From Xanthomonas hortorum (GTDB lineage: Bacteria; Pseudomonadota; Gammaproteobacteria; Xanthomonadales; Xanthomonadaceae), in contig NZ_CP101417.1 of the NCBI RefSeq assembly GCF_024339125.1, positions 4,227,001-4,291,000 of the forward strand: a DNA stretch of 64,000 nucleotides, read 5' to 3'. Made by a program: the position numbers and the translations under genes. Every line of letters starts with the position of its first letter. Within the stretch, counting starts at the first letter, position 1. Positions 46,160-55,988 of the stretch are shown piece by piece. Below the pieces are notes generated by a model. It made no database searches, had not been told where the DNA came from, and was given only the letters and a program-made list of their open reading frames with translations.

Positions 46160-47236
46160 TCAGGCGTTGCCGCCACGCTCCTGCAGCCAGCGATGGATCG
46201 CCACCGGCACTTCGCGCTGCGCACGCCCGGAGACGTAGATACCGATATGCCCGCCGCGAAAACTCAGCTCGCTGTAATCGTCGCTGCCGACCAGGCCACG
46301 CAGCGCGCGCGAGGCATCAGGCGGCACCAGGTGATCGTGTTCGGCGTAGATGTTCAGCACCGGCATGTCGACGGCCTGCAGATCGACCGCCTGCCCGCCG
46401 ATGCTCACCTGCCCCGTCACCAGGCCATTGCGCTGATAGAACAGCTTGACGAACTCGCGGAAGGCTTCGCCGGCCAGGTCGGGCGAATCGAAGATCCATT
46501 TTTCCATGCGCAGGAAATCTTCCAGCGCCTGCTTGTCGTCGAGGATGTCGAGCAAGCCGACGTACTTCTGCAGATTCAGCCGGAACGGCTTGAGCATCAG
46601 GTAACTGGCATTCATCAAATCCGCCGGCACGTTGCCCATCGTATCGACGAACAGATCCACATCGACCATGCGCGCCCAGTTGGAGAGCATGTTGTCGGGC
46701 GTGTGGAAATCCACCGGCGTGACCATGGTGACCAGGTTGCGCACCTTGGGCCGTTGCAACGCGGCGTAGCACAGCGAGAACGTGCCGCCCTGGCAGATGC
46801 CGAGCACATCGACCGCATCCAGACCTGATTGCGCACGCAGATGATCCACCGCGCCATCGATATAGCGCAGCAGATAATCCTCGAGTGTGAGGTAACGCTC
46901 GGAGCGGTCCGGGTAGCCCCAGTCCAGCACATAGACATCCTGGCCATGACTCAGCAAGCCCTTGACCAGCGAGCGGTCGGCCTGCAGGTCGACCATGTAC
47001 GGACGATTGACCAGCGCGTAGACGATCAGCAGCGGCGTCTTGGCCACCGGTGCCTGTTCGCCAACGAAGCGATACAGCACCACCTTGCCGTCGCGCCAGA
47101 TTTCTTCGCGCTCGGTGACGCCGTAATCCACGTCTTCCACACCGGGCAGCAGCTTGAGCCCCTCGCGCAGCTTGCGCTGCATCGACAAGGTTTCCTGCAT
47201 GAGGTCTTCGGCGCTGAATCCCAACGGGCCTTTCAT
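46160..47236 (-). CDS. phaC: Class III poly(3-hydroxyalkanoate) synthase subunit PhaC
   Basis: Polymerises 3-hydroxyacyl-CoA to polyhydroxyalkanoate at the granule surface, together with PhaE. The 358-residue alpha/beta-hydrolase fold protein has nucleophile C148 in GICQGG (Cys replaces the lipase Ser), Asp in YAEHDHLVPP and His in GGHIGIYVSG. Length matches class III PhaC (about 355), shorter than class I. ATG 47236 overlaps the phaE stop (ATGA), so the two subunits are coupled. The nearby bdhA would mobilise the polymer's monomer. Confidence 0.96.
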   Translation of the reverse strand: MKGPLGFSAEDLMQETLSMQRKLREGLKLLPGVEDVDYGVTEREEIWRDGKVVLYRFVGEQAPVAKTPLLIVYALVNRPYMVDLQADRSLVKGLLSHGQDVYVLDWGYPDRSERYLTLEDYLLRYIDGAVDHLRAQSGLDAVDVLGICQGGTFSLCYAALQRPKVRNLVTMVTPVDFHTPDNMLSNWARMVDVDLFVDTMGNVPADLMNASYLMLKPFRLNLQKYVGLLDILDDKQALEDFLRMEKWIFDSPDLAGEAFREFVKLFYQRNGLVTGQVSIGGQAVDLQAVDMPVLNIYAEHDHLVPPDASRALRGLVGSDDYSELSFRGGHIGIYVSGRAQREVPVAIHRWLQERGGNA

Positions 47237-48432
47237 GCCTGCGCTCCACGTGGCTTGCGTGCGGCCGCCTTGCTGACGGGTTTGCCAGTGGCTGGCCTGG
47301 AGACCGGCTTCGAAGCGGTCGCTTGTTTGGCCGGAGAGTGTTTGGCCGGAGACTTTTTAGCTTCAGTCTTTTTCGCTGCGGTCTTTTTGACGGCGCTCGC
47401 TGCATGCGCTGCTTCGGACACTGCGCTCGCCTTGGACGACGACGCACGCTTGGCCGTGGCCGATGCCACCGGATCTGCTGCCGGCGCTGCCGCAGGTTTG
47501 CTCGCCGGGCTCGCTGCAGTGCGCAGCATCCGCCGCACCGCGCGCTCCAGCTCGGCAATACGGCGATGCGCAGCATCCATCTCCGACCGGGTCGGCATGC
47601 CGAAGCGCTCGCTCAGTTGCTCCACTTCTTCCTGCAGTGCGGCGCGCAGGCGCATATGCGCGTTGGCAAAGCCGCCGTACACCTCGCGGAACCGGTCGGA
47701 CAACGCAATGTCTGCATAAGACTCTTCGGCCGCTTCGATCCACAGATCGAACAAGGCGCGCGCACTGGTCAGCTGACTGCCGCTGCTTTCATGCTCGCCC
47801 AGCTTGGAGGTAAACCGCCCGAACGCCTGCTCGACGGCCGACTTGAGTTGTTCGCCATAGGCCTGCGACTGCGCTTGATAGTCCTGCTGCGCGCGTGCCA
47901 GCGTCTGCAGGCGTGCCTGATGATTGCGGTTCAAGCCGAATGCCGGCATCTGCAGCCAGGGCGCGTTTTCCTGCTGCCACTTTTCCAGGGTCTGCGCTGC
48001 CTGCTGCAGCCACGGATCGAACCCGCCCGGGCTGCCGCCGCGCAACGAGCCCAGCGTCCACTGCATCAGTTGCTCGCCCTGCCCTTGCACGGCCTGTCGC
48101 CAGGCATCGGAGACTTCGTTGGCCGAGGTATCGCGCCCGGCAAACTGCGCGGCCACCTGTTGCATCGTGCCGAACCAGTCGCCGGCCTGATTGCGGAAGC
48201 GGTCGATCGCCTCCTGCGCCTGCGGTGCGGCCTGGGTGGGCAACAACTGCGACCACCAGTCCATCGCCTTGCGCCAGTCCTGCGGTGCGTCCGTGCCCGG
48301 CCCCATGCCTGGAACCGCACCCGGCGGCGCAGCGGAGCCGGACTGGCCGTGGCGCATGGCATCTGCCCAGGCGTTCCAGTACTGGCGCGCCTTGTCCTCG
48401 TTGCCATTGTCCGAACCGCTGCTTGCCATCAT
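47233..48432 (-). CDS. phaE: Class III PHA synthase subunit PhaE with Lys/Ala-rich tail
   Basis: 399 residues. The N-terminal two thirds are the helical PhaE type (WNAWADAMRH, PGGFDPWLQQAAQTLEKW, FGMPTRSEMDAAHRRIAELER leading to a coiled coil at about 270-305). From about residue 325 it becomes a basic Lys/Ala/Ser/Pro tail with repeats such as KKTAAKKTEAKKSPAKHSPA, like the C-terminus of PhaF/AlgP or histone H1. The tail could bind DNA or the anionic granule surface. The start is ATG 48432, with a second Met directly following. Confidence 0.93.
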   Translation of the reverse strand: MMASSGSDNGNEDKARQYWNAWADAMRHGQSGSAAPPGAVPGMGPGTDAPQDWRKAMDWWSQLLPTQAAPQAQEAIDRFRNQAGDWFGTMQQVAAQFAGRDTSANEVSDAWRQAVQGQGEQLMQWTLGSLRGGSPGGFDPWLQQAAQTLEKWQQENAPWLQMPAFGLNRNHQARLQTLARAQQDYQAQSQAYGEQLKSAVEQAFGRFTSKLGEHESSGSQLTSARALFDLWIEAAEESYADIALSDRFREVYGGFANAHMRLRAALQEEVEQLSERFGMPTRSEMDAAHRRIAELERAVRRMLRTAASPASKPAAAPAADPVASATAKRASSSKASAVSEAAHAASAVKKTAAKKTEAKKSPAKHSPAKQATASKPVSRPATGKPVSKAAARKPRGAQA

Positions 48433-48487
48433 CCCTTCCTGTGCCTGTTCACCGAGCCATCCTACCGCGTGTGTCCCGGCGTGCCGG

Positions 48488-49102
48488 TCAGGGTTTGGGA
48501 ATACGCAGCGTCTTGCTGATCATCAGCGAGCCGGAAACCGCAAACAGCAGCACCAACGGATGCAGCTGCCACGGCCCGAGCTGCCACTGGCCCCACCACA
48601 GGCTTTGACCGATATGGCCACTGCTGGCGGCCACCGCAAGCAGGATCACCAGCAGCAGGCTGCTGGGAATCGGCGTGCCTTCGAAATACGGCACCTTGTC
48701 GGCCTCGCCTGCGATCTCTTCGGCGGTCACGTTGTAGCGCGCCAACCGGCTCACGCCGCAGCAGACGAAATAGCTCAGCACCAGCCAGTCCCAGCCGCCG
48801 CGCATGCCGCAGGCATAGCCCAGCGCCGCCGGCGCCACGCCGAAGGAGATCACATCGGCCAGCGAATCCAGCTCGCGCCCCAGCGTCGAGGATGCCTTGC
48901 GCCAGCGCGCCACGTGCCCGTCCAGCGCATCGAAGACGAACGCCAGCGGAATCAGCGCCATGCCCAGCAGCAGGTCGCCGCGATGGCCTTCCTGCAGAAA
49001 GCGCATCGAGGCAAACACCGCACCGGTGCCGCAGAAGGCGTTGGCCAGGGTGAACCAGTCCGCGAGTTGGAAATCGCGCAGCATCGAGAAATGGCGTTTC
49101 AT
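48488..49102 (-). CDS. pssA: CDP-diacylglycerol-serine O-phosphatidyltransferase
   Basis: Membrane enzyme making phosphatidylserine, precursor of phosphatidylethanolamine. The 204-residue CDP-alcohol phosphatidyltransferase has the complete motif D58-x2-D61-G62-x2-A65-R66-x8-G75-x3-D79-x3-D83 and about six hydrophobic segments. The start is ATG 49102 (MKRHFSMLRDFQLADWFTLAN), which gives the family N-terminus; longer frames overlap the divergent bdhA. It is 55 bases upstream of phaE on the same strand. Confidence 0.94.
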   Translation of the reverse strand: MKRHFSMLRDFQLADWFTLANAFCGTGAVFASMRFLQEGHRGDLLLGMALIPLAFVFDALDGHVARWRKASSTLGRELDSLADVISFGVAPAALGYACGMRGGWDWLVLSYFVCCGVSRLARYNVTAEEIAGEADKVPYFEGTPIPSSLLLVILLAVAASSGHIGQSLWWGQWQLGPWQLHPLVLLFAVSGSLMISKTLRIPKP

Positions 49103-49235
49103 GCGCAGCCTGAGGTGATTGAGGCGCAAAGGGTAACGCGCGCGCGCCACGCAGGCGACCGTTTCGCGGGACTCGGCTAGTCTGGCGGCCAGCGTTGCCG
49201 CCCTGGCCGCGCACGATTCCCGAGAAGGACACCCG

Positions 49236-49994
49236 ATGCGCAGCATCCTGATCACCGGTGCAGGCAGCGGCATTGGCGCCGGTATCGCCACCGAGCTGGC
49301 CGCCGCTGGCCACCATCTGATCGTCAGCGATATGGACCTGGCGGCCGCCGAGCACACTGCGCGCACTCTGCGCGACGCCGGCGGCTCGGCCGAAGCGCTG
49401 GCGCTGGACGTGACCGATGACGACAGCATCGCGCATGCGCTGGCCAGCGCATCGCGCGCGCCGCAGGTGCTGATCAACAACGCCGGCCTGCAGCACGTGT
49501 CCGCGCTGGAAGACTTCCCGATGCAGCGTTGGGCCTTGCTGGTGGAGGTGATGTTGACCGGTGCCGCACGGCTCAGCCGTGCGGTGTTGCCCGGTATGCG
49601 TGAAGCCGGCTACGGGCGCATTGTCAATATCGGCAGCATCCATTCGTTGGTGGCCAGCCCGTACAAGAGTGCGTATGTCGCGGCCAAGCATGGCCTGGTC
49701 GGTCTTGCGAAAGTCATCGCGCTGGAAACCGCAGACTGCGACATCACCGTCAACACGCTGTGCCCCAGCTATGTGCGCACGCCGTTGGTGGAGCGCCAGA
49801 TTGCCGACCAGGCACGCACGCGCGGCATCGCGGAGGATGCGGTGATCCGCGATGTAATGCTCAAGCCGATGCCCAAGGGCGCCTTTATCGCGTACGACGA
49901 ACTGGCCGGAACGGTCGCGTTCCTGATGTCGCATGCTGCGCGCAACATCACCGGCCAGTCGATCGCCATCGATGGCGGCTGGACGGCGCAATAA
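49236..49994 (+). CDS. bdhA: D-3-hydroxybutyrate dehydrogenase
   Basis: Interconverts 3-hydroxybutyrate and acetoacetate with NAD+, the last step of PHB mobilisation. The 252-residue short-chain dehydrogenase has TGAGSGIGAGIA from residue 7, NNAG near 85, the SIHSLVASPYKSAYVAAKHG catalytic block, and KPMPKGAF plus QSIAIDGGWTAQ typical of BdhA. The start is ATG 49236 following GAGAAGGA. It is divergent from pssA and lies within 3 kb of phaE-phaC, which fits a PHB cycle. Confidence 0.93.
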   Translation: MRSILITGAGSGIGAGIATELAAAGHHLIVSDMDLAAAEHTARTLRDAGGSAEALALDVTDDDSIAHALASASRAPQVLINNAGLQHVSALEDFPMQRWALLVEVMLTGAARLSRAVLPGMREAGYGRIVNIGSIHSLVASPYKSAYVAAKHGLVGLAKVIALETADCDITVNTLCPSYVRTPLVERQIADQARTRGIAEDAVIRDVMLKPMPKGAFIAYDELAGTVAFLMSHAARNITGQSIAIDGGWTAQ

Positions 49995-50186
49995 TCACGA
50001 CTGGCGAAAATTTCACCAGTCGACTTGACAGCCTTGCGCCGCAAGGCGCGTGCACAGTTGTCCACAGACTTGCGCAGGTTTCATCCACAGCGGATGTGGA
50101 GAAGTGCTCGGTGCGGCAGCTGGGTTCAACGCAGCCTTGATATAAGAGAAAAGACCACCCTCGCGCTCGCTAGCGGACCCATGCGC

Positions 50187-50675
50187 TCAGATGCGCGAGT
50201 ACGTCCACGATTGCATACGCCCGTCGCGATACGGCATCACGCCATGGAACGGACGCGGGTCGCCATCGAACACCAGCGGCAGGAAATTGCGGTCGCCTTC
50301 CCACATCGGCAGCTGCTCCATGCGATCGAGTGCCACCCACTCCAGCGTGCCTTCCGGGTTGGAGGCCTGCGGCTCGCCTTCGAAGCTGTGGATCAGGAAG
50401 ACAAAGCCCAGCCAGTCTTCGCCGTGCTTGCCGAAGCCGGGCCAACTGATGGTGCCGCGCAATTGCATCTGGCCGCATTCCACGCCAGCTTCTTCGCGAA
50501 TTTCGCGGCGCATGCCGGCCAGCACGTCTTCATGCGGTTCCACCTTGCCGCCGAGCCCGTTGTACTTGCCCAGGTGCTGATCGCCGGGGCGGGCATTGCG
50601 GTGGATCATCAAAACCTGGCTGCCGTCCGGCGACAACAGGTAGCCAAGTGTGGCGACGATAGGGGTATAGGGCAT
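50187..50675 (-). CDS. Nudix hydrolase
   Basis: 162 residues from ATG 50675 (MPYTPIVATLGYLL). The Nudix box is complete: G43-x5-E49-x7-R57E58-x2-E61E62-x-G64. The surrounding HRNARPGDQHLGKYNGLGG resembles MutT/NUDT1-like 8-oxo-dGTPases, so sanitation of oxidised nucleotides is possible; the substrate is not proven. The DUF1249 gene lies 98 bases upstream on the same strand, echoing the nudF-yqiB neighbourhood of enterobacteria, although this Nudix protein is shorter than NudF. Confidence 0.92.
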   Translation of the reverse strand: MPYTPIVATLGYLLSPDGSQVLMIHRNARPGDQHLGKYNGLGGKVEPHEDVLAGMRREIREEAGVECGQMQLRGTISWPGFGKHGEDWLGFVFLIHSFEGEPQASNPEGTLEWVALDRMEQLPMWEGDRNFLPLVFDGDPRPFHGVMPYRDGRMQSWTYSRI

Positions 50676-50773
50676 GGCATGCGATCTGACACGAAGCACA
50701 TCAGTATGACCGATGCGCCATCAACAGCGGACGCGTCGTCAACCACGAGTGGGCACGGCAGCGACGCGCCCGC

Positions 50774-51277
50774 TCAACCGATCTGCGAACCGGCGCGCGG
50801 CGGTGCAACGTAATCGTGATCCCGGCGCAGCGTGGCGACGCCGTGACCGCGCTCGGCCAGATAGTCCAGCCACTTGCCCAGGAACGTATTCATGCGCATG
50901 CGGTGGCTGATCAGCTCCGCCGGCGGCGGGAACATGCCCATCACGTCCTGCCAGCGGCGGCCGACATAGCAATGCGTGGTCTCGGCCTGGCGCGCGTCGC
51001 GGTACAGGCGCACGTACGCGGAAGGATCGGGTTCCCCGGTCACCGGGTCGCACAGGTCGTAGGTCAGCCGCAGCTCCACCGTATAGCGGTGGCACTCGAT
51101 CACGTCCAGACGCAGGTTCAGCCCATCGTCGATCGAGGACACATAGGAGCCGGGAGCGAGGTCGGCCGGTGCGAACAGCCGGGTCAGGTGCTGGAAGTTT
51201 TCTGCGTACAAACCCATCAGCCAGCCAAATCGGCTCAACTTGGGGATGCGTTCGAGTTTGCTCAGTGCTTGCGCCAT
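50774..51277 (-). CDS. DUF1249 (YqiB-like) protein
   Basis: A 167-residue soluble protein of the DUF1249 family. Conserved blocks seen are YAENFQHLTRLF near the N-terminus, LRLDVIECHRYTVELRLTY in the middle, and RMRMNTFLGKWLDYLAERGH near the C-terminus. Function unknown in the family. The start is ATG 51277. In E. coli the homologue yqiB sits between a Nudix gene and cpdA; here the Nudix gene is next but cpdA is not. Confidence 0.9.
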   Translation of the reverse strand: MAQALSKLERIPKLSRFGWLMGLYAENFQHLTRLFAPADLAPGSYVSSIDDGLNLRLDVIECHRYTVELRLTYDLCDPVTGEPDPSAYVRLYRDARQAETTHCYVGRRWQDVMGMFPPPAELISHRMRMNTFLGKWLDYLAERGHGVATLRRDHDYVAPPRAGSQIG

Positions 51278-51482
51278 AAACCGATCCTACACGCTGCGCT
51301 GCCGCACGGGCAGCATTGACGACTGCCCATCGGCAGGCCTACTTTATTCGAGCATTGTCCCGCCCGCTTGATTTCGCTTGGGTTGTCAGCAAGCCATCAG
51401 CCGCGTCGCGGCAGCACCCGGATTGTGTGTGAACGCGCCGCCTGCTTGCCCAATCCCGAATCCCGCCCCACCAATCCCGGCC

Positions 51483-52304
51483 TCAAAACATCTCGCGCTG
51501 CAGCCCCAGCGTGGACAACACCTTGCTGGAGATTTCCTCGATCGAGGTATTGGTGGTGCTCAAGGTGGGAATGCGCTCCATCTGGAACATGCGCTCGGCG
51601 GTGGCGACTTCACGCCGGCAGGTCTCCGCCGCGCTATAGCGCGAATTGGCGCGCCGCTCCTGACGGATCTGCTGCAGCCGCTCCGGGTCGATGGTCAGAC
51701 CGAACAGCTTGCTGCGGTAGTTGCGCAAGCGCGGCGGCAAACGTTCGTTTTCCAGATCTTCTTCGGTCAACGGATAGTTGGCGGCGCGGATGCCGTAATG
51801 CAATGCCAGATAGATGCAGGTGGGCGTCTTGCCCGCGCGCGACACTGCGACCAGGATCACATCGGCCTCGTCGTAATTGAGCGCGATGCCGTCATCGTGG
51901 CTCAGCGCGAAATTCATCGCATTGATGCGGCGGTGATAGGTCTCGAAGTCCACCATGCCGTGCGCGCGGCCCACCAGCGAGTGCCGCGGCGCGTTGAGTT
52001 CGCGCTCCAGTGGCTCGATGAAGGGCGCGAACACATCCAGCATCAACGCGCCGCTTTCGGCCAGGATCATGCTCAATTGTGGGTCGACGCACGAATTGAC
52101 CACCACCGGGCGCACCTGGTACCGCTCGCCTGCGGCACGAATGCGCAGCGCGGCATCGCGCGCTTTTTCTGCATCGTCAATGAACGACATGCGGTCGGTG
52201 ACAAAGTTGAATCCACTGAACTGGGTGAGCAGGCTATGCCCAATCGTTTCAGCGGTGATACCGGTTCCATCGGAGACGTAGAACACCGGTCGAATTGTTG
52301 ACAT
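51483..52304 (-). CDS. ppsR: Phosphoenolpyruvate synthase regulatory protein (PSRP)
   Basis: Bifunctional kinase/pyrophosphorylase that inactivates PpsA by ADP-dependent phosphorylation and reactivates it with phosphate. 273 residues of the DUF299 family: [20 protein letters not shown] at the N-terminus, [24 protein letters not shown] region near 150 with the P-loop SRAGKTPT, and a C-terminal [10 protein letters not shown]. The start is ATG 52304, with AGAGGTGG upstream; a GTG 3 codons earlier is possible. It is divergent from ppsA, the standard arrangement. Confidence 0.96.
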   Translation of the reverse strand: MSTIRPVFYVSDGTGITAETIGHSLLTQFSGFNFVTDRMSFIDDAEKARDAALRIRAAGERYQVRPVVVNSCVDPQLSMILAESGALMLDVFAPFIEPLERELNAPRHSLVGRAHGMVDFETYHRRINAMNFALSHDDGIALNYDEADVILVAVSRAGKTPTCIYLALHYGIRAANYPLTEEDLENERLPPRLRNYRSKLFGLTIDPERLQQIRQERRANSRYSAAETCRREVATAERMFQMERIPTLSTTNTSIEEISSKVLSTLGLQREMF

Positions 52305-52446
52305 CAAGGCCACCTCTTTGAACTGGTGTTCAAAACTTACGGGTTCATGCTTGTGCAGATTCCGCTGTGCACTGCATCATAGCGGCTTCTTCCTACGGTC
52401 GCGGCCATCCAGCCCGCTCGGGCGATGGCCTTACGGAGCATCGCGC

Positions 52447-54825
52447 TTGAACGAGAATATCCTGTGGTTGCATGAGCTACGCCTGGTCGATCTGGCCCGC
52501 GTAGGCGGTAAAAATTCCTCGCTTGGCGAGATGATTGGCAACCTGGCCGGGCTTGGCGTTTCGGTTCCCGGTGGATATGCGACCACTGCGGAAGCTTTCA
52601 AGGACTTCATCGCCCACAACGATCTGTCCAAACGCATCTTCGACAAGCTGGCCACGCTGGACGTGGAAGATGTCACTGCGCTCACCATCGCCGGCAAGGA
52701 GATCCGCGGCTGGGTGATCGATGCGCCGCTGCAACCCGAACTGGACCGCGACATCCGCACCGCCTACGAACAGCTGTGCGCCGAAAACGGCGGCGGCGAA
52801 GTGGCAGTGGCAGTGCGTTCGTCGGCAACGGCCGAAGATCTGCCGGATGCCTCGTTCGCCGGTCAGCAGGAAACCTTCCTCAACGTGACCGGCGCCGACG
52901 ATGTGGTGCACAAGGTCAAGGAAGTGTTCGCCAGCCTCTACAACGACCGTGCGATTGCCTATCGCGTGCATCACGGGTTCAAGCACGAAGACGTGTTCCT
53001 CTCGGCCGGCGTGCAGTTGATGGTGCGCTCGGGCGTCGGTGCGGCCGGCGTGCTGTTCACCCTGGACACCGAATCGGGTTTCCGCGATGTGGTATTCGTC
53101 ACCTCCAGCTTCGGACTGGGCGAGATGGTCGTGCAAGGCGCGGTCAACCCGGACGAGTTCTATGTCTACAAGCCCACACTCAATGCAGGCAAGCCGGCGA
53201 TCCTGCGTCGCTCGCTCGGCAGCAAGGCGATCCGCATGGTGTATTCGGATGTGCCCGGCGAGCGTGTGCGCACCGAGGACACGCCGGTGGAACTGCGCAA
53301 CACCTTCTCGATCAGCGACGAAGACGTGCAGGAGCTCTCCAAGCAGGCGCTGGTGATCGAAAAGCATTACGGCCGCCCGATGGATATCGAGTGGGCCAAG
53401 GACGGTGTCAGCGGCAAGCTGTTCATCGTGCAGGCGCGCCCTGAGACGGTGAAGTCGCGCAGTCATGCCACCCAGATCGAGCGTTTTTCGCTGGATGCCA
53501 AGGATGCCAAGATCCTGGTCGAAGGCCGCGCGGTCGGTGCCAAGATCGGTAGCGGCGTCGCGCGCGTGGTGCGCTCGCTGGACGATATGAATCGTGTGCA
53601 GGCCGGCGATGTGTTGATCGCCGACATGACCGATCCCGATTGGGAGCCGGTGATGAAGCGCGCCTCGGCGATCGTCACCAACCGCGGCGGCCGCACCTGC
53701 CATGCGGCGATCATCGCGCGCGAGCTCGGTGTGCCGGCCGTGGTCGGCTCGGGCAATGCCACCGACATGATCAGCGATGGCCAGGAAGTGACGGTGAGCT
53801 GCGCCGAAGGCGATACCGGCTTCATCTACGACGGTCTGCTGCCGTTCGAGCGCACCACCACCGATCTGGGCAACATGCCGCCTGCCCCGCTCAAGATCAT
53901 GATGAACGTGGCCAACCCGGAGCGTGCGTTCGACTTCGGTCAGCTGCCCAATGCCGGCATTGGTTTGGCGCGTCTGGAAATGATCATCGCCGCGCATATC
54001 GGCATTCATCCCAATGCGCTGCTGGAATACGACAAGCAGGACGCCGACGTCCGCAAGAAGATCGACGCCAAGACCGCCGGTTACGGCGATCCGGTGAGCT
54101 TCTACATCAACCGTCTAGCCGAAGGCATCGCCACGCTGACCGCCTCGGTGGCGCCCAACACGGTGATCGTGCGGTTGTCGGACTTCAAGTCCAACGAGTA
54201 CGCCAACCTGATCGGCGGCTCGCGTTACGAGCCGCATGAAGAAAACCCGATGATCGGCTTCCGCGGCGCCAGCCGTTACGTCGACCCGTCCTTCACCAAG
54301 GCGTTCGCGCTGGAGTGCAAGGCGGTGCTGAAGGTGCGCAACGAGATGGGCCTGGACAACCTCTGGGTGATGATCCCGTTCGTGCGCACGCTGGAAGAAG
54401 GTCGCAAGGTGATCGAGGTGCTGGAGCAGAACGGCCTGAAGAAGGGCGAGAACGGACTGAAGATCATCATGATGTGCGAGCTGCCGTCCAATGCGCTGCT
54501 GGCCGATGAGTTCCTGGAGATCTTCGACGGCTTCTCGATCGGTTCCAACGATCTGACCCAGCTGACATTGGGCCTGGACCGTGACTCCTCGATCGTGGCG
54601 CATCTGTTCGACGAGCGGAATCCGGCGGTCAAGAAGCTGCTGTCGATGGCGATCAAGTCCGCGCGCGCCAAGGGCAAGTACGTCGGTATCTGCGGCCAGG
54701 GGCCGTCGGATCACCCGGAACTGGCCGAGTGGTTGATGCAGGAAGGCATCGAGTCGGTGTCGCTGAATCCTGACACCGTGGTCGACACCTGGTTGCGTCT
54801 GGCCAAGTTGAAGAGCGAGAGCTGA
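52447..54825 (+). CDS. ppsA: Phosphoenolpyruvate synthase
   Basis: Converts pyruvate, ATP and water to PEP, AMP and phosphate; it opens gluconeogenesis. The 792-residue length equals the E. coli enzyme when the TTG at 52447 is used ([23 protein letters not shown]), which has GGAG at 52435-52438. There is no ATG near the correct N-terminus, and the longer frame upstream is not family-like. Domains: ATP-grasp (about 1-350), the phosphohistidine domain with H419 in [15 protein letters not shown], and a C-terminal PEP-binding barrel ([32 protein letters not shown]). Its activity would be controlled by ppsR. The stop overlaps the mscS start. Confidence 0.97.
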   Translation: MNENILWLHELRLVDLARVGGKNSSLGEMIGNLAGLGVSVPGGYATTAEAFKDFIAHNDLSKRIFDKLATLDVEDVTALTIAGKEIRGWVIDAPLQPELDRDIRTAYEQLCAENGGGEVAVAVRSSATAEDLPDASFAGQQETFLNVTGADDVVHKVKEVFASLYNDRAIAYRVHHGFKHEDVFLSAGVQLMVRSGVGAAGVLFTLDTESGFRDVVFVTSSFGLGEMVVQGAVNPDEFYVYKPTLNAGKPAILRRSLGSKAIRMVYSDVPGERVRTEDTPVELRNTFSISDEDVQELSKQALVIEKHYGRPMDIEWAKDGVSGKLFIVQARPETVKSRSHATQIERFSLDAKDAKILVEGRAVGAKIGSGVARVVRSLDDMNRVQAGDVLIADMTDPDWEPVMKRASAIVTNRGGRTCHAAIIARELGVPAVVGSGNATDMISDGQEVTVSCAEGDTGFIYDGLLPFERTTTDLGNMPPAPLKIMMNVANPERAFDFGQLPNAGIGLARLEMIIAAHIGIHPNALLEYDKQDADVRKKIDAKTAGYGDPVSFYINRLAEGIATLTASVAPNTVIVRLSDFKSNEYANLIGGSRYEPHEENPMIGFRGASRYVDPSFTKAFALECKAVLKVRNEMGLDNLWVMIPFVRTLEEGRKVIEVLEQNGLKKGENGLKIIMMCELPSNALLADEFLEIFDGFSIGSNDLTQLTLGLDRDSSIVAHLFDERNPAVKKLLSMAIKSARAKGKYVGICGQGPSDHPELAEWLMQEGIESVSLNPDTVVDTWLRLAKLKSES

Positions 54826-55796
54826 TGGGAATGTTGGGTGTGGTGTGGGCGGCGGCTGCAGGAGCAGTCGCCGCAAAGCCGGCAGCGGCGGCCACCAAGG
54901 TGGCGGAGCCGGCGTTCAATTGGGCCAACATCCCGTGGGCGCAGTACGCGCTCAATTGGGGGCTGGCGCTGCTGATCGTGGTGGTCGGCATGTGGCTGGC
55001 CAAGCAACTCAGCCAGTGGCTGCATCGTGCGCTGACCCGCGCGCGTATCGAGATCACGCTGACCAACTTCCTGCGCAACGTGCTGTATGCGTTGTTGCTG
55101 GTGCTGGTGTTCGTCAGCGCGTTGAGCAAGATCGGCGTGCCGCCAACCTCGCTGATCGCGGTGCTGGGTGCGGCCGGTCTGGCGGTCGGTCTGGCGTTGA
55201 AGGATTCGCTGTCCAACATCGCCGCAGGCGTGATGCTGATCGTGCTGCGACCGATGCGCGATGGCGACCATGTCGTGATCGCAGGCCAGGAAGGCATCGT
55301 GGACGAGATCCGGATCTTTCAGACCCGGCTGCGCTCATTCGACGAACGCATGATCACCCTGCCCAACAGCACGATCACCACCTCACCGATCGTCAACTAC
55401 AGCACCCTGCCCAACCGTCGCCTGGAAGTGACCGTGGGCGTGGGCTACGGCGACGATCTGAAAAAAGCCCAGCAGCTGTTGCTGCAGATCGCCAAGGAGA
55501 ATCCGAACTTGCTGGATTCGCCGGCACCGTTCGTACAGGTCACCAACCTGGGCGAGAGCACGGTGGATCTGATGTTGTTTGCGTATGCCACCAACGGCAA
55601 CTTCGGTGCGGCCAAGAGCACCACGCTGGAACAGATCCGCAACCAGCTGCTGGAAAACGGGCTCAATATCCCGTACCCGCAGCGCGACCTGCATGTGTAT
55701 CACCACGATGCCGACGGCAAGCCGATCTCGGATCTGTTGCTGAAAGGCATCGCCGATGATGGCGATGTGAGCAAGGGGCCGTCGTTGGCGCGTTGA
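54825..55796 (+). CDS. MscS-family mechanosensitive channel
   Basis: 323 residues with three membrane spans: about 38-62, 78-105 and the pore helix 108-135 (VLGAAGLAVGLALKDSLSNIAAG). The beta domain follows (VLRPMRDGDHVVI). The pore Gly/Ala pattern matches MscS, so it should release solutes on hypo-osmotic shock. N-terminus is Ala-rich and could be a signal anchor. ATG 54825 shares bases with the ppsA stop (TGATG), so it may be read through from ppsA; an internal ATG 2 codons later is also possible. Confidence 0.93.
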   Translation: MGMLGVVWAAAAGAVAAKPAAAATKVAEPAFNWANIPWAQYALNWGLALLIVVVGMWLAKQLSQWLHRALTRARIEITLTNFLRNVLYALLLVLVFVSALSKIGVPPTSLIAVLGAAGLAVGLALKDSLSNIAAGVMLIVLRPMRDGDHVVIAGQEGIVDEIRIFQTRLRSFDERMITLPNSTITTSPIVNYSTLPNRRLEVTVGVGYGDDLKKAQQLLLQIAKENPNLLDSPAPFVQVTNLGESTVDLMLFAYATNGNFGAAKSTTLEQIRNQLLENGLNIPYPQRDLHVYHHDADGKPISDLLLKGIADDGDVSKGPSLAR

Positions 55797-55830
55797 GTGC
55801 GTTTTCGCGTGTAAAGCAATCTGTCATGCA

Positions 55831-55863
55831 AAAGGCCGCATCCAGTGATGCGGCCTTTTTGTT
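55831..55863 (+). terminator. Intrinsic terminator after the MscS gene
   Basis: AAAGGCCGCATC-CAGT-GATGCGGCCTTT with T-rich tail, 35 bases after the stop. Its left arm begins with A residues, so it may also work for minus-strand transcription coming from orn. Confidence 0.9.
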
Positions 55864-55988
55864 GTGTGGCGTCTCCGGCGCCTGCTGCATCGAACGGATG
55901 AGCCTGAAGATACGCAATTTCCAAGTCGCAACGTTCGCTGCACACCAGTTGCAGCACGCCGTCGGCGTGCCGCGAACCAATGCCGCCC

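Noticed and set aside
51446..51480. CCCAATCCCGAATCCC-like short repetition just downstream of ppsR
   Set aside because: Only about two degenerate units, too short to call a repeat array from this window alone.
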